This document shows, one piece after another, positions 1 through 12,240 of a DNA stretch of 64,000 bases; position 1 is the first letter of the stretch; every line of letters starts with the position of its first letter. The stretch is from Hymenolepis diminuta. Its lineage: Eukaryota > Platyhelminthes > Cestoda > Cyclophyllidea > Hymenolepididae. Location of the stretch: assembly GCA_900708905.1 (NCBI GenBank), contig CAADRB010000042.1:124001-188000 (forward strand), given 5' to 3'. The translations under genes and the position numbers were made by a program. The notes under the pieces are model-generated. The model saw only the letters and a program-made list of their open reading frames with translations, was not told the origin of the DNA and ran no database searches.

Positions 1-3000
1 ATTTTATTATGATTTGATCCACGTTATGTTAAAATACTGTCGTCCTTTTAATTGATATGAATCTTTAATTTATATTTTTTTTAGTAAGACAGATAAAAAG
101 CATTCTCACCTTATTTTGGCATTGAATGAAATAAATATCTTATTTCGATATCACTAGCATCTACACAATGGAACTTTAATTTTTATCTGCTATTTCTAGT
201 TTGATTTACAGATTATGGCTAAAAACTAGTGGTTACGTTTTCCGCCACGGATATAATGTTCTGCTCAGACTGTGACTGAAAGCCCTTGGGAATCAACACG
301 TCACTAGTTCTGAGTTAAAATTTTAAGCAGGATAAAAAAGATTCCATTACCTTCATGAATTCCATTAGATTGCACTCGTTCGCGTGAAAAAAGACTATGT
401 ATGCAAATATTAGAAGGATATTTATATAACCATAATAATTGGTTAGCTTCTCTACGTTATGATCATTACCAATCTAATTTCCTCTTGGTTATCACAAGAT
501 AAGAAGACTTTTAAAGTGATTTGATCAACTGATCAATAAATTACGGACATGGCATATAGAAAATTCATTCAAGAATTGCGTGAGCAAACGCTGAAATTTG
601 AGTTTCGGAATATTATAGTATGAAGCATGCGTTATCTAAAAATTGTGCTGCCTGATTAAAAAACGGATAAAATTCTAGACCTTATTTTAAACTTCCTCTG
701 ATTTGCTTCATACATTTTCTTGTCTTAGGGTTAAAGTTTTGCCTAGAAATGGGTTATGATAACCTTTAAATGGTCATTTATGAGACGGTTAGCGTGTTTG
801 GGTGGAAGATTGCTGGGTCAGCGGTCTAGACACTGTATGAAATAGCCATCCTGGGGTCATACATATGCCAATATTCTACCACTAATGTTTGAAAATTTCT
901 TCAAATGAAAGCCTTCGGGTACTTATATTAGCGGAAAGAATATTTAAAAAACACAGCTAAAACAAATCAATCAAGATACCAAAGATGTCTTCGATGCCAC
1001 CCAACAAAGTCAGCTCCCATTTCTCGAACTGCAAGACCTCACTTCAAGTAAATTCACCCAAATACAACAAAATGTAATGATATCAACTGATAACAAATTA
1101 CTTTAAAAAGTAGGGCTGCTACTTAGCATTGTAGAAGAGATCAGTATTCCATAATAATAGCGATGAGCAAAAGCTTCGATTACCAAATTACGGGAGGTTT
1201 TAAACTGTACTGGAGACAAAGACTGTTAAACCGTTCTTTAATCATGATGTTTACATAAATTCAACAGGATTTTGTATCCGTTAATGTTCAAATTTAAAGA
1301 AAGTTGACGGATGAACATAACAAATATAAAAATAGCTAAAATATTTGCAAATATTACTCCATTTAAAAGGACTTCACTTTTGATGGTTATGTTGACTAGG
1401 TATTACAAGTACCTGAAATAACAAAAAGGTCTACAAATATTCTCTAAGTGAACCTAACTTTGCCTAAAAACAAAACCTCGAAATTATATTACTGTTTGTT
1501 GGAATAATATCATACATAATAAAGATCGAAGGGTCGTACCAAATTCATTAGTTGAACAAGAAGACACATTATTTTAACTTAACATTTACCGAGAGGTAAA
1601 GTAAAATTTGAAGATTTCGGTCTAAAAGGCAAAAATATCTATATAGATTGAGTTCTGGTCTTTAACATTTCTGTTCTTTTTCAAGACGTTCTGTTTGGTT
1701 GGGGCTAAACATTAAATGCAATTGGACGAAAATGGCACCAGATATCGGTTTTAAGTGACAAAATTTGCGTTCCTTTGCATCTTCATAGTTCCTCAAATTC
1801 ATCCAATATCAGAAGAAAACATACATGTGGAATCTATCTAGTGTGAAATAGTAGAGAATAAGTAAACTATATATGAAGCAAGTAAAACTTAACCTAACTC
1901 TAACACGATCGGAGTTTATTTTGTCCTTCCCGATCAATCGTTCTACCTTGTGATTAGTGTCGCAGGTTGCCATTTGCTCCATTAGATTACGAGTTAGTCG
2001 GATCCATTAATAGAAGCCATCTAGCAATCTCAGCGCAGCTTTTATCCTCATGATTTAATAAAGAAATGACGTAGTTAAAAGCCAACTTTGGGGTGGAAGA
2101 AACTTTCTTTTTTTCTTAATAATCCGAAATGGTTAGAAAGCCTAATCGAATAATTTCGGTGTACCTGAGCGAAGTTTGAAGACTTCATCTCTCATGCATT
2201 AGATTATCAATTACTGGGTTTGTACTCTGGTGCCCAATTATCGATTAACCGAGCAAAGAAGCATAAATTTTTTAGTAAACAAAATACCCTTTGAGTTACA
2301 GATCTTCTCTCTTCTTCCTTCTGGGTCCGAAGTATGGTAGTCTAAGTAAAATTTCAGTGGACAACTAGCAATAGTGCAGGATTTGTCTAGCTATACATTA
2401 TTAATTATAAAATTCAGCATAAAATATACAATAGCCATTATTTAATTAATAGAAGGCGAACGACAGGATTATTTATCCTATTTAAGGTTGTTGATATTGG
2501 AATTCTGTGAGTTGAAATTTCTACTTGATTAAGTTGAATCTGTCGTTATGTGACCTCCTGCATCCCTTGGCCTTGTGATTGTATTCGGTTACGGGCTGTG
2601 TCACGCAATTGAATTTATTCTTTATACTCTCACTAATGTATGGTTGATTGACTGCATTTTGACTGACTATGACTGGATTTCATTCATCCTTTGATAAATT
2701 TGTTGTATCCCATCTAACATATAAGCATAATGGCAGTATCAGCCATTCATCCTCATACGCTAGTCCATTATTCACTGCGTTTTACGAATATTCTATTCCT
2801 TGATGTATTTTATTTCCTTTATAGATACTTTATCCGAAATCAGTACTACCACTGATTAATACATTAATGGGATACTTCATAATACAAAATCTTCTCATGT
2901 TTTTTGGACAATTTCCTCCATATTCATCACTGGTAAGTTCAAATGAAACCCATTATGGTAGGCAAGCGACAGATATATCAAAAAGGACAGTGCTCTTAAA

Positions 3001-3980
3001 AGGCAGCTTGGAATAGAAGAAGTTACCTTATTCATCTATTTTAAACACCCTAAATAAAGGGCACGATTCCGATTAAACTTTTTTCCCTCTTTTCTACACT
3101 TTTATCTTTACATTTATTAAACATTAGATTTCATAAATCTAAGAAGGAAGAAAATTTTATAATTTAATTATATGTTCATCTCATTCATCAAATTTGCAGT
3201 GGTCTCCTCATTCGAGTTTTGGGGTGTCCTAAATGTAAGGGATTACTTTTCCCAAATAGGTAAATGTAAATTTTAAATAATTATATTATGTAAATTCCTA
3301 TTAAAAGTGTGTTCTATAATCGAAGCGTTGCCCACCAACTTCGGGTGTCAAATTGAAAGTTGCATTCAAATCTTAATCAGATTTGAAATTTCTTTGTTTT
3401 AACAAATTTCCTACTCTTTTGCTGCAGTATGGGATTTTGGATGCATCTATGAATCAAAACCATATTATATTTCTGGGTTATTTTTATTTTTCTTTTGTAA
3501 AAGCAGTTGATTGATTCACTCCCTTGCATATATTCGGAATATAATTGAATAAATAAGGGCTAACACATGGAAACTGAGTAAGCTTTCATTTAAAACAGCG
3601 CCATTCCATAAATTGCAAATTCTCTTTAAAGTACTGTCTCACTGAATTCCTCCAATAATGTGTAAATTAGCCTATATAAAAAATGCAAATCTTGTAGAAC
3701 AGTGGTTAGTCCCACGTCCATCAATAGTTGCTAATGCTTCAAGCGTTCATCAGAGTTCAGCTTGAATAAACTCTAGTGACATCTGCTATTTAAAAAATAG
3801 AGCTAAAAGATTATTAATTGGTTGCTATTTGGTTAGTCTGGGAAACAGAGATGTTAATTAAATATAATCAAATTGTCCATTGGCTCTGAACATTACGATT
3901 ATGAAACATCACAATTTAATTGAATCTGTAAAATTTGAGACTGCAAATGCAACAAATTAAGTACAATAATTTATAGTCTT
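1..3980. other. Gene-free AT-rich region
   Basis: No reading frame longer than a few dozen codons and no recognisable protein, RNA gene or repeat was seen on either strand. The sequence is AT-rich and stop-dense throughout. It may be intergenic or part of a long intron. Confidence 0.6.
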
Positions 3981-3984
3981 AATT

Positions 3985-5760
3985 TCTACAATCCAGGTCG
4001 ATTCGTTGTCTTACTCTAACCACACCAACAAATTGGTGAGCCTGCAAGAACTCACAATTTTCTGATCAGCTATGACAGGCGATTGTTTCAGTAGACTCTA
4101 TTTTCCAGAGGTTTTATTCCTTGAGACAAAGGTTCGCGCTTACGAAATAACCAGCCAGTATATACGATTAACCTACCTTCTCAAGGGCCTAACACCAGCA
4201 GTTTTCGAGCTCGTGAATGATGTTTTCGGAAAAAAATCCACGAAACCTTACGATGACCTCAAGCTTACTATCTTGGAGTGCATGGAGGAGCCAAAATTAT
4301 AATTTAACAAACGGCTCTACAAGGAGCCAACGAATGGAGTTACCAATGGGCCGCAACCACAAAAGAAGGACAATTCAGATCCCGACCTGCCTCAAACGAA
4401 CAGCTATGATTCGTCGTTCACATTAATTGTCCCAGAAACGGAATTTGATACAGAACAGTTCTATACTTCTAATCGAGAATACTCCGAAGAAATTCTGTCT
4501 ATTGTTGGTGCTTCCGGCTCTGTACGTGGAAGAAAATAGCACTGCCTGCCCGAACAAGTACCAGCCACTCACAGCAAGAGACGAGATAAGCGAAAGAAGA
4601 ATATTCGGAAATCGGAAGTGGCAAATCCTCCAAAAGTGTCCCACCTGGAAAGGGAGCGCCAATATCCACAAAAAACTCCACCAGGCAACTCCAGCACCAC
4701 GTTATCAAGCTCCAATAGATCAACCAACCTATTCCGGGTGTCTAGAATTTCAAACGATTTCCTTACGTTCTTCATACGTAAATATCTTCAAAAACAGCCT
4801 TATCAGCAAAGCAGGCACTATCCCATTTAATTCCGTCTTCCGGAATACTATCACAGCTTCCCCATTCCAACAACTTCACATAACTTTCATTCAATATGCA
4901 GTAAAATTGCGGCAAGTAGTAGACAAAAGAGGATGCGTCTCAAGACAAATGCAACTTTCAACTCGGAGATAAAGCGACCAAATAATTTCCTACCCTGCTT
5001 CCCTTCAAATTCGTATGTTTGCAATTCACTCTTAATTACTTGCTCTTCATGATTTTAACATAACCCTTTCTTCTTAATTTTCCTATATTCCATTTTTATT
5101 GATTCAGTTTTTCGTGGAATTTCTATCAACTGTTCTGCGTTCTCCGTCCCAAATCATTTTTGTTTTTACCATTCTTACAATCCTCTATTCTACCGTCATA
5201 TGCAGGCTTCGGTTTCCTTATCCAATTCCTACGGCCTCCCGAAGAGTGAGACATTCGGCTTGAACAGGATAATTACACTTAGACCATCGTCTTTACGTAA
5301 CTGAAGGCCAAGGGGTGACTTAAGGACAACCCTCCACGCATTTCCAAAATTACACTTTATTCGCACACTCTATGAAAATACTTCAGTTTTTCTTCCACGA
5401 AGCCGCAGTGACATCTTTATGTCCCTATGACTCAAAAACCCTGTAATGTCTAAACACGTTTAGCGACTCCTCCTTTCTATAACCATCCTGTTTCATTAAA
5501 AGCACACTGTACTCCTGTTCTCACGCGCATCCTTGCCCAAGCGACTCATATAAATTGCTTTTGTATTCCCACACACACACACACACGCGTAGACACATGC
5601 CTGTCATGCACCTGCTCCTACGCTACTCTCTCATCGTCTTTGTTTCTTACCTCTCTCTTACCCTCTTGAATCCTCATTGTGGCTTGATCAAAACATTTGG
5701 TATAGTCAGCTCTTGATGTTCTGGTTGTTGATGTTGTTAGTTCTCAGCTGCCAGCCGTTG
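3985..5760 (+). mobile_element. Gag-only LTR-retroelement relic, copy A
   Basis: A leader with the phrase AACAAATTGGTGA (about 4028) resembles the primer-binding-site context of Ty3/gypsy elements. It is followed by a frame at 4072-4302 whose 76 residues fit the Gag-like domain of invertebrate gypsy elements: an FLE..VRAYEI start, a LLKGL core and a PYDDLKLTILE helix. The frame then breaks by stops and shifts. No protease, reverse transcriptase or integrase lies between it and the right end. The whole block, including a CTCCCGAAGA(G/A)TGAGACATT segment near 5235, recurs colinearly at about 41.95-43.66 kb. Both copies therefore lack pol in the same way, which suggests a non-autonomous family, though independent decay is not excluded. 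The outer borders are approximate, since I could not define terminal repeats. Confidence 0.6.
5570..5586. repeat. (CA)n microsatellite
   Basis: About eight uninterrupted AC units lie inside the right half of gag-only copy A. The equivalent place in copy B (about 43.47 kb) has only short CA runs, so the tract probably expanded after the copies separated. Confidence 0.85.
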
Positions 5761-5860
5761 ATTCTTACCCTAACCCCAACAAAGTCATAAGTTAACTCAT
5801 AACTAAGGTGAAGAAACTTTATTCAATATCCTAAATTTCATTCTCTGATTTTATCTAATC

Positions 5861-8800
5861 CTTCCTATATCACTTACTAGGACTATTCCGCGATTTTTCG
5901 TGTTCCGATTTTCTGTTAATGACTGTTCATCAAATTTTATTAGTCCTGAAATACACTAATATCCGTGTTTCCGTCCAGCTCGAACCTAGGTCACAGCAGG
6001 ATGACATACCAGATCAAATGAATCTTTTTTTAAGAACTATTTATTCAATAATTTTACCAATATTGTGCTTGATATCAGATTTTACTCAAAATCCATGGCA
6101 TTTGAAATGCATTATTGTTTTAATTTAATTATAATGCGATATTTCAATTTATTTGCCTATATTGAATATTTGCAATTTATTTCCTTATTCTCGCTTAAAG
6201 ATTTTAATGATATGTTGAAACGTTACATATACGAAATTTGTGACTTGAATAGTTTTTGGTTTAGAATAATCCAGACTACTATCTTGTCAAATAATTCATC
6301 TTTCTCAAATAGCAGCTAAGATCTATGGGTAGCTCCTCCTACCTTATTTCAAAACCTATTTTCCATTTTAGGTGATCACTAGTTGCGTTACATCTGGAAA
6401 AGCAATAACTTTAAATAGGGTGGTCTTTTACGTTTTCTGCATTTTGTAAGATTGTAGTTTCCCGCACTCATAATACAAAACACTTGCATCAAAAAGCTTA
6501 CTTTAATATCCGCCAATTGAGCGGCACTTTGTTCCAGTCATTGGATTTCGCTGACGTACATATCACATCATATTTTAAAACTACTTGCCGGAGCGTTTTA
6601 CTTATAAATATTTAGTTATAAAGACTTACAAAATTTACATGTTTTGGAATGAAAAATAGAAAGTATGCTTTAAGGGATAATGACATTAATAAACTGAAAA
6701 TTACCCCGAAGTTCGCTACACTCCGAATGCCGTAAACTTAAAGTATGACAATAAAACTTATTTTAGTAAATTAAAATTTAAAATAGAATAAGTAACTACA
6801 ATACAACTAATAAAATTTTATTATACTTCTTGTAGCAAATATTCACTAAATTGGGAGACTTTTAGGGACTAGTTTTAAACAACTTGAGAAATTTGTATAT
6901 TTGACTTAAAGGTACCCTTAATGATTTCATAATTTTCTAGGCCACAGGTTTCTTCAAAATGAATTTAGAGTTCGAAATTTATAGGTCGTGTTGTTATTTA
7001 GAATATTAATTCTAAAAGTAATTGATTGAATATTGGTGGAGTGGAAGAATCAAAACACAATTTCGATGTTAAAATTACCGAAAGGGGAGGAAAAATGAAG
7101 AGATCCCAGAAGCTCGTGTTTTAATGGTTCCTTTATCCTTTAGACCTTAAGGATACTTGAGGATTTAATTTTAAATGAGGATTGGTTTGCATGTTTATTG
7201 GGGACTTTAGAAATAGACGTAAAATTTCTTGAACGACAGTTTACAGTTTGTAATTTTATAAAATTTGTTTGTTAACCAGGAACAGAGTTGAAAACTATAG
7301 GAAATTGAGACTTTTACTCTCCTCCTCATATCTTCAGAGAATTTGAGATTTACAAAATATGAACTTCCCAATAGGCACCCATATACTTTTCAATTTATCT
7401 GGAATGTATAAGTAAGAAGTCTCCCTGACCAAGCTTGTATTTTACTGCGACTATTGTCTTTCCTTATATGTAAATAAGTTATAATTTAAATATCTTGCTT
7501 CATGCTTCCACATTGAACGTGATATATCATTGGACGCGCTCCATAGAAGCGTCAGATATTACTTCTAGCTGAATGGGCTTTGCATTTCAACGAACGACCA
7601 GTTGCTTAACAAAATTTCGATTTATCCTAAGGTCTACTTAAAGTTCCAACATTGCCTGAATATATTGAAAAATAATGTGTATACATTTCGCAAATTATTC
7701 ACTTCTATTTTGCCTTGGAGCCAATATTTTAAAAAGATGTATTTTGTAAACAAATTTTCCAAACTAACACAAAATCTATTTGTGATATTTATTTTCCGGA
7801 TTATTTTCGCATAAAATGCATAAGAAAAGAATATTTTCTTTCGCAAATAAGTGGAAATGGGGGGAATTATCTCCTGAAGAAATCGAGAGGATTCTTATTA
7901 TTAAGGATGAGTGAAGGCTGTCACCTTAGACGAACTGCAGGAGACAATGGAGATCTTCTTTTCTTCGTGAAATAAAAATGCTTCAAAGTAATTAATGAAA
8001 GTATTTCCTCCTTATTCATCTCAGCAATACAAAAATGTTGATCCCTATTTATAGCATTATTATTCATTGAAAAAGTTTTCCAAATTTCAGCTTTTAAAAT
8101 AACGTGGATCTAAGAAAGACAGTCTCAAGTTTAAAAAAAGGACATAGAGCAAGAGAAGCAATATTTATTGAATCAGAACTTTCACCTTGACAGAACGGTA
8201 CTCATTTAGCTCTACTAGGTTAAACAAATCTTTACTAGTTTTCAGACTGCAAATTAAAGAAGAAGCAAACAAATGAAAATCTTAGTTTACATAACTAATA
8301 TTTAGTGTAATTTTCATCGCTCTGAAAAATAACCCCAAACTGAAAGTAATTTCTCAAAAACCATAACTAGAGCTTAGAGAAATTTGTCCTGCCCAATAAC
8401 TAAACTATTTAGTATAGTTGACATTTCTTCACCTAAAGTAAATTTAATAATGAAGACGGAATATATTTCCATCCCAGCTGTATTTTAATATGAACAACAA
8501 ATGGTCTTTTATCAACTTGACCAACTCTATCAAAAACTCCTATTTTTTCTGGGTTTCAGAACTATCTTAAATTCATTTCTCCTTATCGTTGATATTTGTC
8601 GCCGGAAAATCGGAATGACAAGATTACATGAGATTTTGCAGATCTCTCAATTAATTTTATAGTAAACAGTATCATATCCAGATGCCTGAATTTCGGATGC
8701 GTTTAAACGTTGGTCTGATCACCTCAAAATCGTTTGTCTCTTCAATGTTTGAAGCTATACAAAACATACTAAGATGTGATCCAGTTAAAACCCGTTCTTT

Positions 8801-10973
8801 CAGAGATCTTGTAGGTCCTTATATGCAGTTCTATATCAACCGATCTAAGTATCTACCAACTGGGAGTCTCCTTTGAATTTTTGTTGGTCAGTCCGCCAAT
8901 GCTTTCACGTCTCAATATCATTTACAATGGTATACACAGATTATTTCTATTTTGCGCACATATTTTGGTAGTAATTGGTGTGCAATCGCTTACGATCATA
9001 CTGCTGGTCTATTATTACAATGATAAATTAAATTAAAATGGCAAAAGTTTGTAGACTATAATAGAAAACTAAAGAGCTTCCACAACTGACATGGTGTTTC
9101 AATTTTGATTGTCAAAGCACCTCTGAACAAATCTAAACTCCCTGTACTCTCTTTGATCCCAATGATTCACTAATTATTAATGCATCAGAAGTGAATACGT
9201 TGAGTGCACTATTATAAGCAGTGTTATGTTTAAGATATCTTCGCCAATCTAGTCTGCATTCTTTTGGAAGTTAGAAGATAAAGAGGAATCAAGGTGGTAT
9301 AGCCAATTTCTTACTTATATCACCTGCGACACACGACATGAGCCAGTGGATCAAATAATGAAGTTAAATTTTGGAATATTCGATAATGAGCTGTATGCTA
9401 AGACTGTAGGCTGTTAAATATTATTTGAGATAATCTCGTCTTTTTAATAGTTGGACGGAAAACTGATTTGAAATGACAAGACTAATCATTATGATTAAAA
9501 CAGGTCAATAATCACTGAACATCATGGTCAGTTATTTGTGGCAGTCCAGTAGATGAATAGTAGAATTTGAGTTTTAGAACATGAGCTGCCCGTTTGGTAA
9601 ATATTTTATAACCGTAATCCAAAACGCAAATGAAGTAAGATTCTGAGATCTTGAAATTCCTCTCAGCATCTTTCAGATTCCCTCTTCTTTATCATTTGTT
9701 GGAATTTCCGTTAACCTACTTCAGTTGCCTCTCACAATTAAAAATATAAATTTTTTGTCACTAAGGATAATAATAATTACACCGAGACCTAAACCTCTTG
9801 TGGAAAGTTAGTGCATGCAGATTTAAAATTCAAGAGGACTTTTCACTCACCACACCATTATTTACTTTTATTCAATTCCCAGTTTTCATTAAAACTTGTA
9901 ATAATTTTCTTTGGCCTGGTTACTGGAATGGTATCATGAAATTTTACCATTTCACAGGTAAAGGAATAAGTTTTAGTTAGGTTATTTAATGTTTCTTCAT
10001 CTCTTAATTTTTCATTTAAATTTTACATGGAAGAGAGTTAAACTTCATGGAATTTTTATTTGATTTATTTTTAATTTCTCTACTAAGAGAGATTATGACG
10101 CTTTAATTGCCCACGAAATTATGGTTAGACCCTACAAAAGTATTTTTATTGATGAGACCATGGTTTCATTTCGTTAATCAGGCATATACTGGTCACGATT
10201 GAATAATCCTTCACAAAATTTATGATACATTATAGGATTTTTGCGTCAGCATAAAATTAGGATTCATATGCAAATCTGGACGTACAAAATCTGTCATGGT
10301 TTTGTTGTGATCCGAACGATCAACTCAGGTAATTTTATTTTTAGTTGGGTAATAATCGGCCAATATGGCCCTCTTGCGTGAATCTAGAATTATCTAAGTT
10401 ACTGTTTATCGTGTATTTGTATCTAATTCTCTAATACCAATGATAATAATCTTAAATGTAATAGCATGACGTCATTGTCATTTAGAGAGATATTCATTTT
10501 AAAATATAATTTGCACAAAATATTTTTTACAAATTGAATTCTAAATTAAAAAGGAGTACTAACACTGAGAAAGAAGTCAGGAAAATCCTGGACCACATTT
10601 TGTGTTGCTGGTTAGGTTGTCATGTTCAAACACCTAGATTCTCTACGGTAAACTCTTTTCCCTGCTTAGCTCTTTGATGTTTGTATTTATCCCTCCATGG
10701 TTGTAAATTCACACAATTTAATCCGAGGTGATCCAGTAATTATGTGTTCCCACTGAGATCTCTCTAGTCTTTTGTACGTACTTCCCAATTCCTTACTGAG
10801 GTAATGACGATATTCGTCGACATGTCTTTTTATTTGTAATTCAGTTTTAATTTATTGATATTAATAGCACATTTAATAAATTTTGTGTATTATTCACGAC
10901 AATACAAATAAAACGATTTTAAGGTTCGAAATTATCCAAACATCTAGAATAGCAAAATAATCCAGAAAAAATT
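5861..10973. other. Gene-free region
   Basis: AT-rich, stop-dense sequence. The longest frames (for example 6065-6319 and 7602-7814) are low-complexity F/I/Y/N-rich translations without domain resemblance, and I treat them as chance. No tRNA, rRNA or element end was identified. Confidence 0.55.
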
Positions 10974-11026
10974 AAGTTGACAAAATGCCGTTCATATGAA
11001 TTTTGAATTCATCATTTTGTCAACTT
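10974..11026. repeat. Long hairpin-forming inverted repeat
   Basis: Arms AAGTTGACAAAATG (10974-10987) and CATTTTGTCAACTT (11013-11026) are perfect 14-base reverse complements. They enclose 25 bases that contain a second inverted pair (ATGAATT / AATTCAT). Transcribed, this would give a two-part stem. It could be the collapsed end of a small terminal-inverted-repeat transposon or a chance palindrome. No flanking duplication was seen. Confidence 0.7.
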
Positions 11027-12089
11027 TTTCCATAGTGATATGTCTTGGTGATTCAAATCTCAATGTTAAGAATTCGTCCGTTAACTTCGGGACTGCGTTT
11101 GTGTGCCCTAATTTCAGAGCTTATTTACAAGTTCGTTAAGTTGACTGGATGGTTCTGCCATCTGAACAAGTTCGTCTTTTCTAATAGCAAAGACCAGCTA
11201 AGTAAATCCTGCTGAGATTATTTAAACATAGTAGAGCCTGCTAGAACCCATTCAAATGATTCTTCACTTAAATGAATTTTCTGTTATTCAATTACTTTTG
11301 CATTCTTTTTTTGGAAACTAAGACATCTCGCAGTAGCTCCGACTTCCTGCTATGTCGCCTACTTACATTTTAATTGTAATTTTATTAATAAATTTGAAAA
11401 AGGTTTGGGATTTGAACATATTTTACAAGTTGCAGACATCTATTCAACTGAAGTCTGCAACAGGAAGAAGTCCTATTTCCTAGCTCTTCGGAAAATCAAA
11501 CCACTTTTAGTTATCACTACAAATAATACTTATGTCTACAATGTAGCAAAAAATATCAATTTCTATTGTATTAACAATAATTTTCTTCATTTTCTTAGCA
11601 GTCTAATAAGAAATGCTCTAATAATTTAACTTTTCAAATTTAATTCCCCATATATTACCGCAGACTAAAAATGAATCTGGTATTTCATCTGGTATAATCT
11701 TCATCAATAAAACCACTAAGGGAAGTTGAATTAATAAAAACGCTCGACTAATAAAAACCTAAACCTAAATTATGTAAGCATGGATGGCGAAGATGCTAAT
11801 CTCTACTTGATGAATTCTAAAATGCATTAACTTGTCTCAAATTGGGATGATTATTTGTGCTGTTATATTTTAATTCCCAGCATTACCACTAAATGCAAAT
11901 CTCTCAATTAAAGAGTTCTAAAGATTTCTAGCCTCTCACAAATAAGGATTATTGATAAAATCTCACATACCTGGAACTAGATAATTTAGACAGCCAAAAA
12001 TCTTTATCACTTTATCTTATTTATTTTCTTAATTGGAACGAAAATCTTCAAACTAAAAATTAAAAAGCTCAAATAACTTATTTTGAACA

Positions 12090-12240
12090 AACATATGTGC
12101 GGCGCATGTTTGCTAAGTCAGAGGTCACGAGACTAATGTCCATCGACGTACATTCAGTGGTGTTGATGGTTAATTCTGATCAACAAGGGAGGTGGCAGAA
12201 TGCAAGTTTCTCGTAAAAGCGACTCCGGAATACCTTTTCT
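12090..12240 (+). repeat. tRNA-derived SINE, diverged copy
   Basis: The phrase GTCAGAGGTCACGAG followed about 65 bases later by GGGAGGTGGCAGAATGCAAG matches the head-to-body order of the better preserved copy at 63.6-63.8 kb (reverse strand) and the copy at 37.85 kb. The internal promoter B box is degraded here (ACGAGACTAATG instead of ACGAGTTCGATC), so the copy is presumably inactive. Confidence 0.6.

Noticed and set aside
770..900. Another SINE copy
   Set aside because: Only short phrases (GGGTCAGCGGTCTAGAC; CCAATATTCTACCAC) resemble the family, and they are in the wrong relative order.
4427..4972. 181-codon plus-strand frame after the Gag-like segment
   Set aside because: It lies in a different frame from the Gag-like domain, has no motif, and the homologous block at 42.4 kb is broken in that frame; it is a shifted reading of the retroelement.
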